DNA from: a virus
IMG/VR virus record: IMGVR_UViG_3300008262_000025
Span: 1-64,000 of that record
Length of the DNA stretch: 64,000 nt
Strand: one strand, 5' to 3'
Shown here in pieces: positions 40,073-48,496 of this stretch. Below the pieces are notes generated by a model. That model saw only the letters and a list, made by a program, of their open reading frames with translations. It was not told where the DNA came from and ran no database searches. Position 1 is the first letter of the stretch, and each line of letters starts with the position of its first letter. A program made the translations under genes and the position numbers.

Positions 40073-41208
40073 TAATTGTTTAATTTTTTATCTTTATCTT
40101 CTTTTGATAACTGTGTAAAATGTTTAAAAGATGATACTTTATTATATTGTTCTGCTGTAATTTGTTTACCATTTGGTAGTTCTTGAAAGTAACCACACTC
40201 GCCAATATATAATAAACCAACTCTTTTATTATTTTCACCTTCTCTGTTTTTTAAAATACCTATAGCTCTAAATCTATTTTTAAATTTAAAGATGTCATAA
40301 TCCATAAATTTATCAAGATTGTTATTAGGGTTTATATGATTCATAGGATCAAACAAAGCCATAACTAGATTAGCATCTTGTGCTAACATGTTAGTTTCTT
40401 TAATGTCTGATATTTTTGGAAATAGTTCACCGTATTTAACACGATTAATATCATCCATAGATCTGTTACTGTGTGAAACATTTACACAACTAAAGCCTAG
40501 TTGATTTCTGTAAATATCTCTACAGTTAGAACTATGAAGGTCAATCGTAGTTTTAACTGACGTATTACCATTATGACTTTCTACTTTTAAATTACCAACA
40601 GTATCTGTAATTATTATTACAGTTTGATTAGAATCGTTAGGAGTAAATTTAAATTTACCATCATCATCTTCTTCTAATTTACCTACACTTGCTGCAAAAT
40701 TTAATACATCCTGTCTAATTTGACTAGGACTCATAGGTCTATCAATAATAGTAATATGTTGAAACATTTCATCAAAATAAGATGATAACTCTTTTATCTT
40801 TTTATAGAGAGCACTATCAAGTTTATTATCACCTTTAGAAAATATATATTTAGAGTCTACAATAATTCCATAATCTATAAATAGTTTAAGTGCAACTAAT
40901 TTAGCAATTACTTCTTCTGCAGAAACCTCTAAACTATATAGTCTAATCTTCAATGAATCTTTTATTTTACCTTTATTTTTGTAACAATATTCATAAGGGT
41001 ACATTACATAAGCATACCATACAAATGAAGATTTACCAACACCAGACTCTGCAAAGATAACATCGTATCTTGCTTTCTGAATACCAGCAATATAATCTTC
41101 AAGTTTAGGAAAACCCATAGGTAAACCTTTGTTGTATCCTTGAATACCTTTATCTACTTTATTAAAAAATTTCTTATAAGTCGTCGAATAAGGAATATTT
41201 AGACTCAT
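40072..41208 (-). CDS. DnaB-like (SF4) replicative helicase
   Basis: A 378-aa RecA-type motor without the N-terminal primase-binding domain of full-length DnaB. Walker A is FAESGVGKSS (52-61). The following LRLYSLEVSAEEV matches the DnaB motif with catalytic glutamate (SLEMS). Further on are VIIITDTVGNL (Walker B) and CVNVSHSNRSMDDI (motif H3-like). LGTK-type C-terminal elements are replaced by GILKNREGENNKRVGLLY, resembling the K-x-R finger region of DnaB. It should unwind DNA ahead of the PolB polymerase. It overlaps the next upstream gene by 35 bases. Confidence 0.88.
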   Translation of the reverse strand: MSLNIPYSTTYKKFFNKVDKGIQGYNKGLPMGFPKLEDYIAGIQKARYDVIFAESGVGKSSFVWYAYVMYPYEYCYKNKGKIKDSLKIRLYSLEVSAEEVIAKLVALKLFIDYGIIVDSKYIFSKGDNKLDSALYKKIKELSSYFDEMFQHITIIDRPMSPSQIRQDVLNFAASVGKLEEDDDGKFKFTPNDSNQTVIIITDTVGNLKVESHNGNTSVKTTIDLHSSNCRDIYRNQLGFSCVNVSHSNRSMDDINRVKYGELFPKISDIKETNMLAQDANLVMALFDPMNHINPNNNLDKFMDYDIFKFKNRFRAIGILKNREGENNKRVGLLYIGECGYFQELPNGKQITAEQYNKVSSFKHFTQLSKEDKDKKLNN

Positions 41209-41755
41209 TAGTTAAATTATTGTCTTTATTAATTTTAATTTGTTCGCAATAAACAACAAGATCAGTAGATACTTCTCCTGTTACTTTATCTCTTTTCTTT
41301 ATAAAATGATCGGCTTGTCTTAGGTATTGGTAATTACCGTATTGTGAAATGATATCTTTAAAATAAAAATCTCTTGCATCAAAGACATCATCTTTAGTGT
41401 AAGTAGGATTCTCTTTAAAGAATTCTTTCATTTTTTCAATGCAGTCTTGTTTAATACCCATAGCTTTTACTCTCTTACCTGACCAACCTGCACGCCAATC
41501 ATCTATCCATTCTTCAATATTAGAATGACCATTATTATAGTTAATTTTTAATTGAGAGTTACTTTTTGTAACAATCTCTACTTCTACTTCAATAAAAACT
41601 AAACTATTATCCATTTGAAAATCTTTATTTAGTCTAGCTTTATTTAGATGAACTAAATTAACACTACAAAGTTTATACTTACCTTTGGATATAGGTTCAA
41701 GTAATTTATTACTTACTAAATAGTCAAATTCTTTTTCATTAACTTTAAGTAACAT
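41174..41755 (-). CDS. Hypothetical protein (193 aa)
   Basis: Unknown family. The N-terminus (LLKVNEKEFDYLVSNKLLEPISKGKYKL) looks like a short winged-helix or HTH-type segment. The middle is tryptophan-rich and basic (IEEWIDDWRAGWSGKRVKAMGI), and the end is acidic. It overlaps the helicase start by 35 bases and the coiled-coil gene stop by 11 bases, suggesting translational coupling with helicase production. A helicase loader or DNA-binding partner is a possibility from position only. Confidence 0.78.
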   Translation of the reverse strand: MLLKVNEKEFDYLVSNKLLEPISKGKYKLCSVNLVHLNKARLNKDFQMDNSLVFIEVEVEIVTKSNSQLKINYNNGHSNIEEWIDDWRAGWSGKRVKAMGIKQDCIEKMKEFFKENPTYTKDDVFDARDFYFKDIISQYGNYQYLRQADHFIKKRDKVTGEVSTDLVVYCEQIKINKDNNLTNESKYSLFDDL

Positions 41756-42458
41756 TTATACGAGTGTCTTTAAAATATTTATTTAATACTTGAATAAGTG
41801 CATCAAGATCATCGCTTGATAAAACTTTTTTCTTTTTTAAGTTATCATAAGTTCTATACCATACATCATCATTTTTGTTATAGTACTTCTTATGATTTAA
41901 GTACGTTTTCTTTCTTTTTACACTAAGTTGATATACTTCCATTTCAACAAAAAGTGAACCATCTAAATTACTATATGAATGACTTTTTATTTCTTCATGT
42001 AAATGTAAATGAGATAATTGTTGATTAATAGTTTTTATTTTACTATCATAACTCTTAATCATTTCTAATATCTTATCACATCTTTTTGAATAATCATTAT
42101 ACTTTTCTTTAGCAGACTTAGGTTCATTTTTGATGTAGTTAATATCTCTTTTAACTAAAGACTTAAGTTCTAATTCTAAGGAGTAGCCTTCTACATCTAA
42201 ACAGAAATCTTCTGAAGTTCCTCCACTTAAAAACCATTCTTTTTTTCTTTCGTTTAAATCTCTATGGATTTTAAATAACTTATCTTTTTTTGAAACAGAT
42301 TCTTTTAAAACTCTACTGTAATCATTTTTTAGTTTACTTTTTTCAGTTGTTAAAAGATTAAAATAACGAGAGAGTTTATCACGCTCTCTCGTTAATTCAC
42401 TTAAAGAATTAGATAATTCTTTTACTTGTTTCTCAAGATATTCCCAATCTATTTTCAT
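41745..42458 (-). CDS. Coiled-coil protein (237 aa)
   Basis: An almost entirely alpha-helical, lysine-rich protein with heptad-like stretches (residues about 5-75 and 115-145) and a short basic C-terminal part. No signal peptide or catalytic motif. It overlaps the membrane-protein gene by 4 bases (ATGA type), so the two are translationally coupled. A complex with the membrane protein is a reasonable inference from this coupling. Confidence 0.78.
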   Translation of the reverse strand: MKIDWEYLEKQVKELSNSLSELTRERDKLSRYFNLLTTEKSKLKNDYSRVLKESVSKKDKLFKIHRDLNERKKEWFLSGGTSEDFCLDVEGYSLELELKSLVKRDINYIKNEPKSAKEKYNDYSKRCDKILEMIKSYDSKIKTINQQLSHLHLHEEIKSHSYSNLDGSLFVEMEVYQLSVKRKKTYLNHKKYYNKNDDVWYRTYDNLKKKKVLSSDDLDALIQVLNKYFKDTRINVT

Positions 42459-43750
42459 TTAAGAAGATTTGATCTTTTTAATCTAGTTTCAAGAAATTCT
42501 TTTAACTGAGTTCTTTTTTCAGTTATAGATTTTAATTCCATACGTAAAGCATCACGAGTTTCCTCAAGAGGTTTCATCTTGTCTTCTAACTCTTTCTTTT
42601 CACGTTTGAGTTTAGCATCATTGTAAGAATCAGCTATATCTTCCCAGATTCCACCTTTCAATTTCTTTTCAAATTCAGCTAAAGGAGATGTTACTTTTTG
42701 TACATCTTTCTCTTTAATTGATAATTGACGAGTTAAATCTGTGTAACCTAATACACCAGAAGGATTATCACCAACTTGTCCAATAATTAGATTCTCCATT
42801 ATACTCTTAATTTGGTCTTTTGTTTTACTACCATTAACAATATCTGGATGAATCATTGTTTTATCAGATAAATCTTCACCTAAAACTTTATTTAATCTGG
42901 ATTTGATATCACTACCATTCCATTTAAATAAAGATTCAATCTGATCAATTGCTTCATAAATTGTAAATTTTGTTGGATTTTCGGAATCCTTCTTAGAAGA
43001 TTCCTGCTCAGGCTTTTTTTCAGCGCCTTCTTTATCTTTCGATTCTTCTTTACTTTTATCATCCTTAGGTTTATCTTTATCTTTCTTTTCTTGCTTTACA
43101 TAATTCTTATTACCTAACTCATTAGTATATTTTCTCCATAAGAAATATATTAACATAACGTCAAAAATAGTTGTAGTATAAATAAGAAAAACTGATGCAA
43201 AAGAAATTGGTTGTCGCCAATCTGGATTGATAAGTTTATAGTTACTAGGATTAAATTCTAAAGTAAAACCTAAGATAGGTAACCACCAAAGCTGTGTATT
43301 ATTTTGCTGTGCTTCTAAATGAAATATAGACTCTAAATAAAGCAAATAAATTATACCTGTTATTACAAATCCTACAAAGAATACAGGAATAGATTTAAAT
43401 AAAACCTTAAGAAGTTCTAGAAAATTCAATTTATTTTTTTCAGCAGCTTTCCGCATAGAATTAGATATTACACTAATGAATATAAAAGAAGTTAGTATTT
43501 CTATTACACCAATAAGAGCATATCTTGAAAAAGCCTGGAATAAATCCATACCCATACTGTCCATTGCAACTAATGATAAGTTCATTACCTCAATAAAAGT
43601 ACCTACAGCACTTAAACTTTTAAATAAAAACTCAACATTCTCCTCTGCTAATGTATTAAAATTTATTGGGTTACTTGATTTAGTATTAAAATAATACCAG
43701 ATACCAATAATAGCAATACATATAATTCCGATAACTGTTCCTAATGCCAT
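42455..43750 (-). CDS. Multi-pass membrane protein with charged cytoplasmic C-terminus (431 aa)
   Basis: Four hydrophobic segments are visible: about residues 3-21 (VIGIICIAIIGIWYYF), 75-100 (YALIGVIEILTSFIFISVI), 115-140 (VFFVGFVITGIIYLLYL) and 178-203 (VFLIYTTTIFDVMLIYFLW). They are followed by a K/E/D-rich low-complexity linker (about 218-255), a globular part, and a C-terminal coiled coil (EKELEDKMKPLEETRDALRM). No transporter or holin signature is recognised. It sits directly between a coiled-coil gene and a lipoprotein gene inside the replication operon. It might anchor a complex at the inner membrane or act in exclusion; this is inference. Confidence 0.8.
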   Translation of the reverse strand: MALGTVIGIICIAIIGIWYYFNTKSSNPINFNTLAEENVEFLFKSLSAVGTFIEVMNLSLVAMDSMGMDLFQAFSRYALIGVIEILTSFIFISVISNSMRKAAEKNKLNFLELLKVLFKSIPVFFVGFVITGIIYLLYLESIFHLEAQQNNTQLWWLPILGFTLEFNPSNYKLINPDWRQPISFASVFLIYTTTIFDVMLIYFLWRKYTNELGNKNYVKQEKKDKDKPKDDKSKEESKDKEGAEKKPEQESSKKDSENPTKFTIYEAIDQIESLFKWNGSDIKSRLNKVLGEDLSDKTMIHPDIVNGSKTKDQIKSIMENLIIGQVGDNPSGVLGYTDLTRQLSIKEKDVQKVTSPLAEFEKKLKGGIWEDIADSYNDAKLKREKKELEDKMKPLEETRDALRMELKSITEKRTQLKEFLETRLKRSNLLK

Positions 43751-43751
43751 A

Positions 43752-44192
43752 TCACTTCTTAGTTTTAATTATAATATTAGCAATAGTATCATCAACGTTT
43801 TTAAAATCTACTCTATTTCTTTTTACTGTATAATCAATAAATTCTGATATAGCTTGATCTAAAAATTTAACAATTCTTGGATCAGTGTTATAAATATTAA
43901 ATAAATCATAGAATGATTCATTAAGATATTTACCAGGAATAGTACCACTTTTAAGTTCTTGAGTTAACATTTCTTTCAATATTATCTCAGAAATTTCAGG
44001 ATACATAACTTTAGGTAAAGCTTTAACAGTATCTATTCTTGCAATTGAATCTTTAAGAATAGAATCCCTTTTTAACTTACTTGAGTCAACAAGTTCTTTG
44101 TTCTTACCAAACTTTCGCTTGGGTTTCTTTGTTTCTGTATTACCGCAAGATAATATAGATAAAATAAATAATAAAAGTAAAATTTTTCTCAT
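43752..44192 (-). CDS. Small lipoprotein (146 aa)
   Basis: A short basic n-region, a hydrophobic stretch (LLLLFILSIL) and a lipobox ILSC with the acylation cysteine at residue 16 predict export and lipidation by the host. The mature part is short, charged and helical, beginning CGNTETKKPKRK. It starts 1 base before the PolB stop and ends 1 base before the membrane-protein start, so it is tightly co-expressed with both. Surface exposure and a superinfection-exclusion role are common for phage lipoproteins but unproven here. Confidence 0.85.
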   Translation of the reverse strand: MRKILLLLFILSILSCGNTETKKPKRKFGKNKELVDSSKLKRDSILKDSIARIDTVKALPKVMYPEISEIILKEMLTQELKSGTIPGKYLNESFYDLFNIYNTDPRIVKFLDQAISEFIDYTVKRNRVDFKNVDDTIANIIIKTKK

Positions 44193-44193
44193 A

Positions 44194-45145
44194 CTAAAAA
44201 AGAGTTAATTGGTTATTATTAGATATTACATTAATAATCTTATAAGCTTCTCTAACATAATAGTTATAGTTGATGTCATAACAACTAAACTCTTCGCAAT
44301 TATAATACCTGTTAAAAATAGTAGTATTAAAGTCTTTCTCGACATTAGATTCTCTACTGTCGTTATGTACTTTCATTAACGTACCACCTTTATTTGTAAT
44401 TAAATATCTGTTATTCTTTTGTAGTTTTGTTTCTACAAATTCTCTGTCTTCAATCTTACGATGAATAGCTGTCCAACCTTTAGTAACTTTCATTGATAAT
44501 GTAAAGTCATAAATGTCTGTAGAGTTCATTATTGTTTCTTCAATTGGTATATTATGAACATAATAAGCTTCTAAAGCTTTAGGTACTATTTTCATAGAAT
44601 GATCTTTATGCCAATCTTTATTTATCTCAAAGTCACCTTTAAGTTTTGTTTTATCATTTTCATAAACTCCAATATAATTATTAACATCACGTATAATCAT
44701 TTTTTTATAATTAACGTATTCAAGTTCAAGACCAGAAAGTGTTTCCCAATCTTTACATATACTCATAAGTTTATCATAATGACTTTTATGAATCTTAACA
44801 GTAAGACCGTCAGTATTGATCTGTAACAAAGTAGAATCAGTATTTAATATTATTTCTTCAGCTAACATAGTTAATAGCAATTGGCCATTAACAGTAGTAG
44901 CTACAGTGTATGCTGGATCATAAAAGAATGATGTTTCTTCATTGGATTTACCATAAGAACCATTCAAAGCTAATTTTAATCCTTCATTAACAGCTTTAGC
45001 TGTCATGTCGTTTTTATCTATTTTAACTTTCTTTTTTGCAATAGATCTTTTATCATATACACCTTCGTATATATCACAAAACTTTTCACCTAAATGTAAA
45101 GGATAAAATCTATTACGTATTGCTAAATTAGGATAAAAACTACTA
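44194..45145 (-). CDS. Family B DNA polymerase, exon 2 (palm motifs A-C)
   Basis: This is the 3' exon of the polymerase whose first exon is 46110-47137; the join gives a 659-aa enzyme (1980 bases including stop, a multiple of three). Exon 2 contributes the rest of motif A (spliced D342-V-S-S-F-Y-P), motif B KLALNGSYG (400-408) and motif C NTDG (453-456, the DTD equivalent). The first in-frame ATG (45006) lies 46 codons inside clear coding sequence and is not a start. Coding sequence before it includes FYPNLAI and RFYPLHLGEKF, typical polymerase residues. It is followed after 1 base by the lipoprotein gene. Confidence 0.92.
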
Positions 45146-45177
45146 CATTTGTTTCTGACATTTCTATCAGGTTCGGA

Positions 45178-45855
45178 CTATATCTTAAATTCTTTTGTCC
45201 ATATATAACCCATGTATGATTTTTTATAACCATTACATACTGAGTATATATTTTGCCATTTAAAATCTGGATTATTTGAAATAATATCTTCAACAGAATC
45301 CCACTCTTTTAATAAATTTTTTTCTTTATCGTATTGTAAAAATTTGTATTTTTTCTTTTTTGTTTCTTTTAAAGTTTTAACCATCTTATTAACATTTTCT
45401 GGGTGTGACCAATGTTTTTTAGAATACTCAGAAAGTTTTAATTTATGTTCTGGATATTTTATATATCTTCTTTTTTGAGATTCTGATAATACAATTCTAG
45501 TCTCATGTGAAACAATACATTTAGTTTCAGAATCAATTCTTAAATTATACCCTTTATCTTTATTAGTAGATTCGTATTGATTAATCCAAAATAATTCTTT
45601 TTCTTTTAAAACTTTATCATCAATAATATCAAAATACTCTAATACCTCATATTCAAAAGAATCTCTTCCATATTTAAACCAAGAATGGATTAAATATCTA
45701 TTTTCATTTTTTGATTTTTTATTTAATAAATTTATATGTTGTTTTATTCTAGAATATATATTCTTAGATTTTCCAATATACACTTTATTATTATTTTTAT
45801 TTCTAATACAATAAATTCCACATTTATTAAGATCTCTTTTTCTGTTTAATTTCAT
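45178..45855 (-). CDS. GIY-YIG homing endonuclease encoded in the intron
   Basis: A 225-aa protein. The N-terminal GIY-YIG nuclease domain spans about residues 11-100 (CGIYCIRN ... KVYIGKSKN, then the arginine R27-I-K-Q-H and the glutamate region ELFWINQYES). A linker with an NUMOD3-like element (SESQKRRYI, KLSEYSKKHW) follows, and then a C-terminal NUMOD1-like DNA-binding motif (KEWDSVEDI ... IYSVCNGYKKSYMGYIW). Its TAG stop overlaps the intron S element, so ribozyme and reading frame share bases. The start is preceded by a hairpin. It should cut intronless polymerase alleles and spread the intron. Confidence 0.95.
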   Translation of the reverse strand: MKLNRKRDLNKCGIYCIRNKNNNKVYIGKSKNIYSRIKQHINLLNKKSKNENRYLIHSWFKYGRDSFEYEVLEYFDIIDDKVLKEKELFWINQYESTNKDKGYNLRIDSETKCIVSHETRIVLSESQKRRYIKYPEHKLKLSEYSKKHWSHPENVNKMVKTLKETKKKKYKFLQYDKEKNLLKEWDSVEDIISNNPDFKWQNIYSVCNGYKKSYMGYIWTKEFKI

Positions 45856-45869
45856 AACTAATTATTTAA

Positions 45870-45886
45870 TTGCTTACAATAAGCAA
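45870..45886 (-). promoter_or_regulatory. Hairpin just upstream of the intron endonuclease start
   Basis: A perfect 7-bp stem TTGCTTA / TAAGCAA with a 3-base loop ends 14 bases before the ATG. Directly upstream on the minus strand is TATATTTG (45884-45891), a match to TAnnTTTG. In T4 introns, hairpins and private promoters restrict endonuclease expression; a similar role here is inferred. Confidence 0.5.
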
Positions 45887-46109
45887 ATATAATAAATAGT
45901 TATTTTTAGTTACCTCCTATTATCCAATAAAAGAATTTCCTTGCGCTTCGAATATCCCCTCGATATCCTACTCTACTCCTTTCCGTTTAGCAACGTAGTT
46001 TCGATAGTCTCTGCACGTTCCTTATTTTAACATAAAGCTTCGCTCAGGATTGCCATATTTTATAAACTTAGGTTTCCCTGAATTCACAAGGTTAAGACGC
46101 TAGTAGTTA

Positions 46110-47137
46110 ACGTCTATATCGATAATTATATAATTATCACAAGACTCATATATACCAGGTGCAATACAACCGTGTATACCACCCACACCAAAATCATATT
46201 GAAATCCTTCAAATATAATATGTAAGTTATCTACTGTACCTTTCTTTTTATCAATGAGATTTCTATTGAAATAAGGAATAATTTTACTTACTTTATTTAA
46301 ACTAATATCAGTAAAGAATCCTTTTAAAACAGAACCTTCTATTCTACAAGATTTTAAGAATTCAAGGAGATGTTGAAACTCTTTACTTTTAAAATTAATA
46401 TATGGAAATATTAAATTAGAAAAAACAATTTCATCTCTTTTTGTTCTCATTTCTTTTAACTGAGAAACAGAAATATTCATTTCACTACTAATGATAGATG
46501 CAAATATTTCGGCACCAATCTTAGGAGCATTAGCATTTATAAGAGATAGATTATACTCTTTTGATAATGCTATTCTCATTGTAACTTGTTCTTTACTTTT
46601 TTTGTAGAACTCCCAAGTAGATAAAACATCATTAAGATTATACTTTAATATGTCTTCTACTTCGGAGTTTTCTACAATGTGGTAATGTGGTATTGGCATA
46701 TCTTGAACATTAGACCAATTCATAGCAATTTGAATATGCTTCAATGAAGTTCTACGGTTCTTATTATCGAAATGCCAAATCCTGTACAAGTCTATTTGTT
46801 TGATTTTTACATTCTTTTCTGGTATACTTGAGTATTCACTCTCAATTATTCTTTGACTTTGTTCGTATAATAATTGATTTATTTTATAAGAAGGATAGTA
46901 TTTCCATTTCTTATAATTAGAAAGAATAAAATGTAGTAAAGGGTAGTCATAATTAATATTATTGTACCCTATCATTATATTACAATCATTTAAAAGAAAC
47001 TTTACATACTCTTCTAATTGATTTACATCATTATGTATTACAAATGTTTTTATTGTTTCTGTGTATGGACAATAAGCAGTCATAGAATGAAAGTTTTTAA
47101 GCTGTTCTATGTCATATACCCATACATTATCCTTCAT
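46110..47137 (-). CDS. Family B DNA polymerase, exon 1 (3'-5' exonuclease and N-terminal palm)
   Basis: Contains the proofreading exonuclease: Exo I VYDIEQL (D9, E11), Exo II IMIGYNNINYDYPLL (about 55-69) and Exo III YNLNDVLSTW (about 168-177). Then comes GAEIFASI and the conserved FGVGGIHG that precedes the catalytic aspartate in this protein family. The frame runs to IIIDIDV, where motif A is cut by the group I intron; without splicing translation would stop at TAG 12 bases later. The start ATG overlaps the stop of the acidic-protein gene by 11 bases. It is the chief replicative polymerase of the phage. Confidence 0.93.
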
Positions 47138-47663
47138 ATAAAGATAAAAATTGTTTCTTATCTAATGTAAATGATTTAACGTTATTAGAAATTTCAATAT
47201 AAACATCATTATTTAAACCTTTACAAAATCTTACTTTATAATCATCAATAGCATCATAGCTAATAGATGAAAGATCATCGACATCTTCTAGATTAGAGTA
47301 ATCCTCATCTTCATAATCTTCATCCTCATCTTCATCTTCGTCATAATCATCATCATCGTCATCTTTATTATTAAAACATTCGATAAACTGAACCTCATCA
47401 TCATATTCAAAACCTTCAACATAATCTTGTAGATCGTAATCAGAATGAATATCATTCAATTCTTCAAAGAAAGAACTAGCATTTAACCCAATGTATTCAT
47501 CATTATCAAAAGGTTTTAACATATCTTCAATTGAAATAATAATATTTTTTATATCAATTTCTTTTAAATCATTAGGTTTTATATTAATATAAGCACCTTC
47601 TTGAGTACAATTATCAATACCTACATGTATACTACTTTTACTATAAGTGCAAACTCTAAGCAT
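47127..47663 (-). CDS. Hypothetical protein with a long acidic tract (178 aa)
   Basis: Started at ATG 47661-47663, which leaves a 2-base gap to the radical SAM stop; the upstream ATG at 47693 would overlap that gene. The central part (about residues 90-125) is a nearly continuous D/E run interrupted by tyrosines, flanked by small beta-rich segments. Such tracts occur in DNA-mimic or histone/SSB-like interaction proteins. No known domain is recognised. It lies immediately upstream of the DNA polymerase and overlaps it by 11 bases. Confidence 0.75.
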   Translation of the reverse strand: MLRVCTYSKSSIHVGIDNCTQEGAYINIKPNDLKEIDIKNIIISIEDMLKPFDNDEYIGLNASSFFEELNDIHSDYDLQDYVEGFEYDDEVQFIECFNNKDDDDDDYDEDEDEDEDYEDEDYSNLEDVDDLSSISYDAIDDYKVRFCKGLNNDVYIEISNNVKSFTLDKKQFLSLYEG

Positions 47664-47665
47664 AA

Positions 47666-48496
47666 TTAAAATATGTATCTTATAGAATTCCAAGGAATAA
47701 TCTCATCATGTAATTCTACAAATTGATTTATATAATCTTCTTTTAGATTGTATTTATATCTAATGTTTTTACCACCCATTTCACTAATTTTAAATTCTTG
47801 AATAGATGGATTCCATAATAAATACTCTCCTTCATTGTCTTTATTTTTCTGATGCATTTCTTCATTATGAGTAAGAAATATACATTCAGCTTTTACGTGT
47901 TGTTTAATCTCATCTTTAATTAATTTATCGACAAGTTTAAATAACTCTTCATATTTGTCTAACCAACCATCATATACTATGATAGGACTAAAGTTAATAT
48001 GAACATCATAACCCGCATCGTAAAAATCATTTATAGCTTGTATCCTCTCAACTATATGACTTGTTTTAGGTTCAAGTAATTGAGAATATTCTATTGGCAT
48101 TAAACTAAATCTAATTCTAATTTTTCTCTCAGGATTAAAGCTGAGAAATTTAGGATTAACTCGTTTAGTTGCAAAAGATGCTTTAGCTAAGTCATGATCT
48201 TTAAACCATTCAAACACATATTGCCAATTCCAATATTTAGAATCTAAACCTATATCAGCATTACAACCTATATCATAAGTTATATATTGATCATCAGTTT
48301 GATTTGGTTTAGCAATTTCAGCAAAATAAACATGACTATTTATAGTAGTCAATATTTCATTTATATTCGTTGATACATCAACTGACTTATCAGGATGATG
48401 TCTTTTTAAATAACAATAAGAACAATCATACTGACAACCTATTGTTATACTTGGAGCAATGAAATCTGTACTTCTACCTGAGTGGTAGATTTTCAT
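47666..48496 (-). CDS. Radical SAM protein, spore-photoproduct-lyase-like
   Basis: A 276-aa product from ATG 48494-48496; the longer open frame up to 48616 lies within the upstream gene in another frame and is rejected. The [4Fe-4S]-SAM motif is CQYDCSYCYLKR near residue 20, and CxxxCxxCYL in this form is typical of the SPL-like branch. It is followed by a TIM-barrel pattern (IGCNADIGLDS, RFSLMPIEYS with the E/P residues, VHINFSPIIVYDGW). Spore photoproduct lyases reverse UV thymine dimers by hydrogen abstraction. Phage and non-sporulating homologues are known but their substrate is unclear. The start overlaps the upstream stop by 23 bases. Confidence 0.85.
   Translation of the reverse strand: MKIYHSGRSTDFIAPSITIGCQYDCSYCYLKRHHPDKSVDVSTNINEILTTINSHVYFAEIAKPNQTDDQYITYDIGCNADIGLDSKYWNWQYVFEWFKDHDLAKASFATKRVNPKFLSFNPERKIRIRFSLMPIEYSQLLEPKTSHIVERIQAINDFYDAGYDVHINFSPIIVYDGWLDKYEELFKLVDKLIKDEIKQHVKAECIFLTHNEEMHQKNKDNEGEYLLWNPSIQEFKISEMGGKNIRYKYNLKEDYINQFVELHDEIIPWNSIRYIF

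Larger units (their letters stand above)
45146..46109 (-). other. Group I self-splicing intron in the DNA polymerase gene
   Basis: All four conserved elements are present on the minus strand in order: P (TTCAGGGAAACCTAAG, about 46068-46083); Q (GCAATCCTGAGCGAAGC, about 46037-46053); R (ACGTGCAGAGACTATCG, about 46002-46018, with GACTA for P7); and S (AAGATATAGTCC, 45175-45186, with TAGTC completing P7). The 5' splice site fits a P1 helix GACGT / GCGTC with a U-G wobble at base 46110. The intron ends with G at 46146-1000, i.e. base 45146. Splicing there restores DVSSFYP. The homing endonuclease gene fills the P8 loop. Confidence 0.93.

Noticed and set aside
44194-45006. A separate short polymerase gene starting at ATG 45006
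   Set aside because: Coding sequence with polymerase residues continues 46 codons upstream to the intron boundary, so it is exon 2 of the split gene.
47300-47370. Tandem DNA repeat (CATCTTCATC-type) in the acidic-protein gene
   Set aside because: It merely reflects Asp/Glu codons of the acidic tract, not an independent repeat element.
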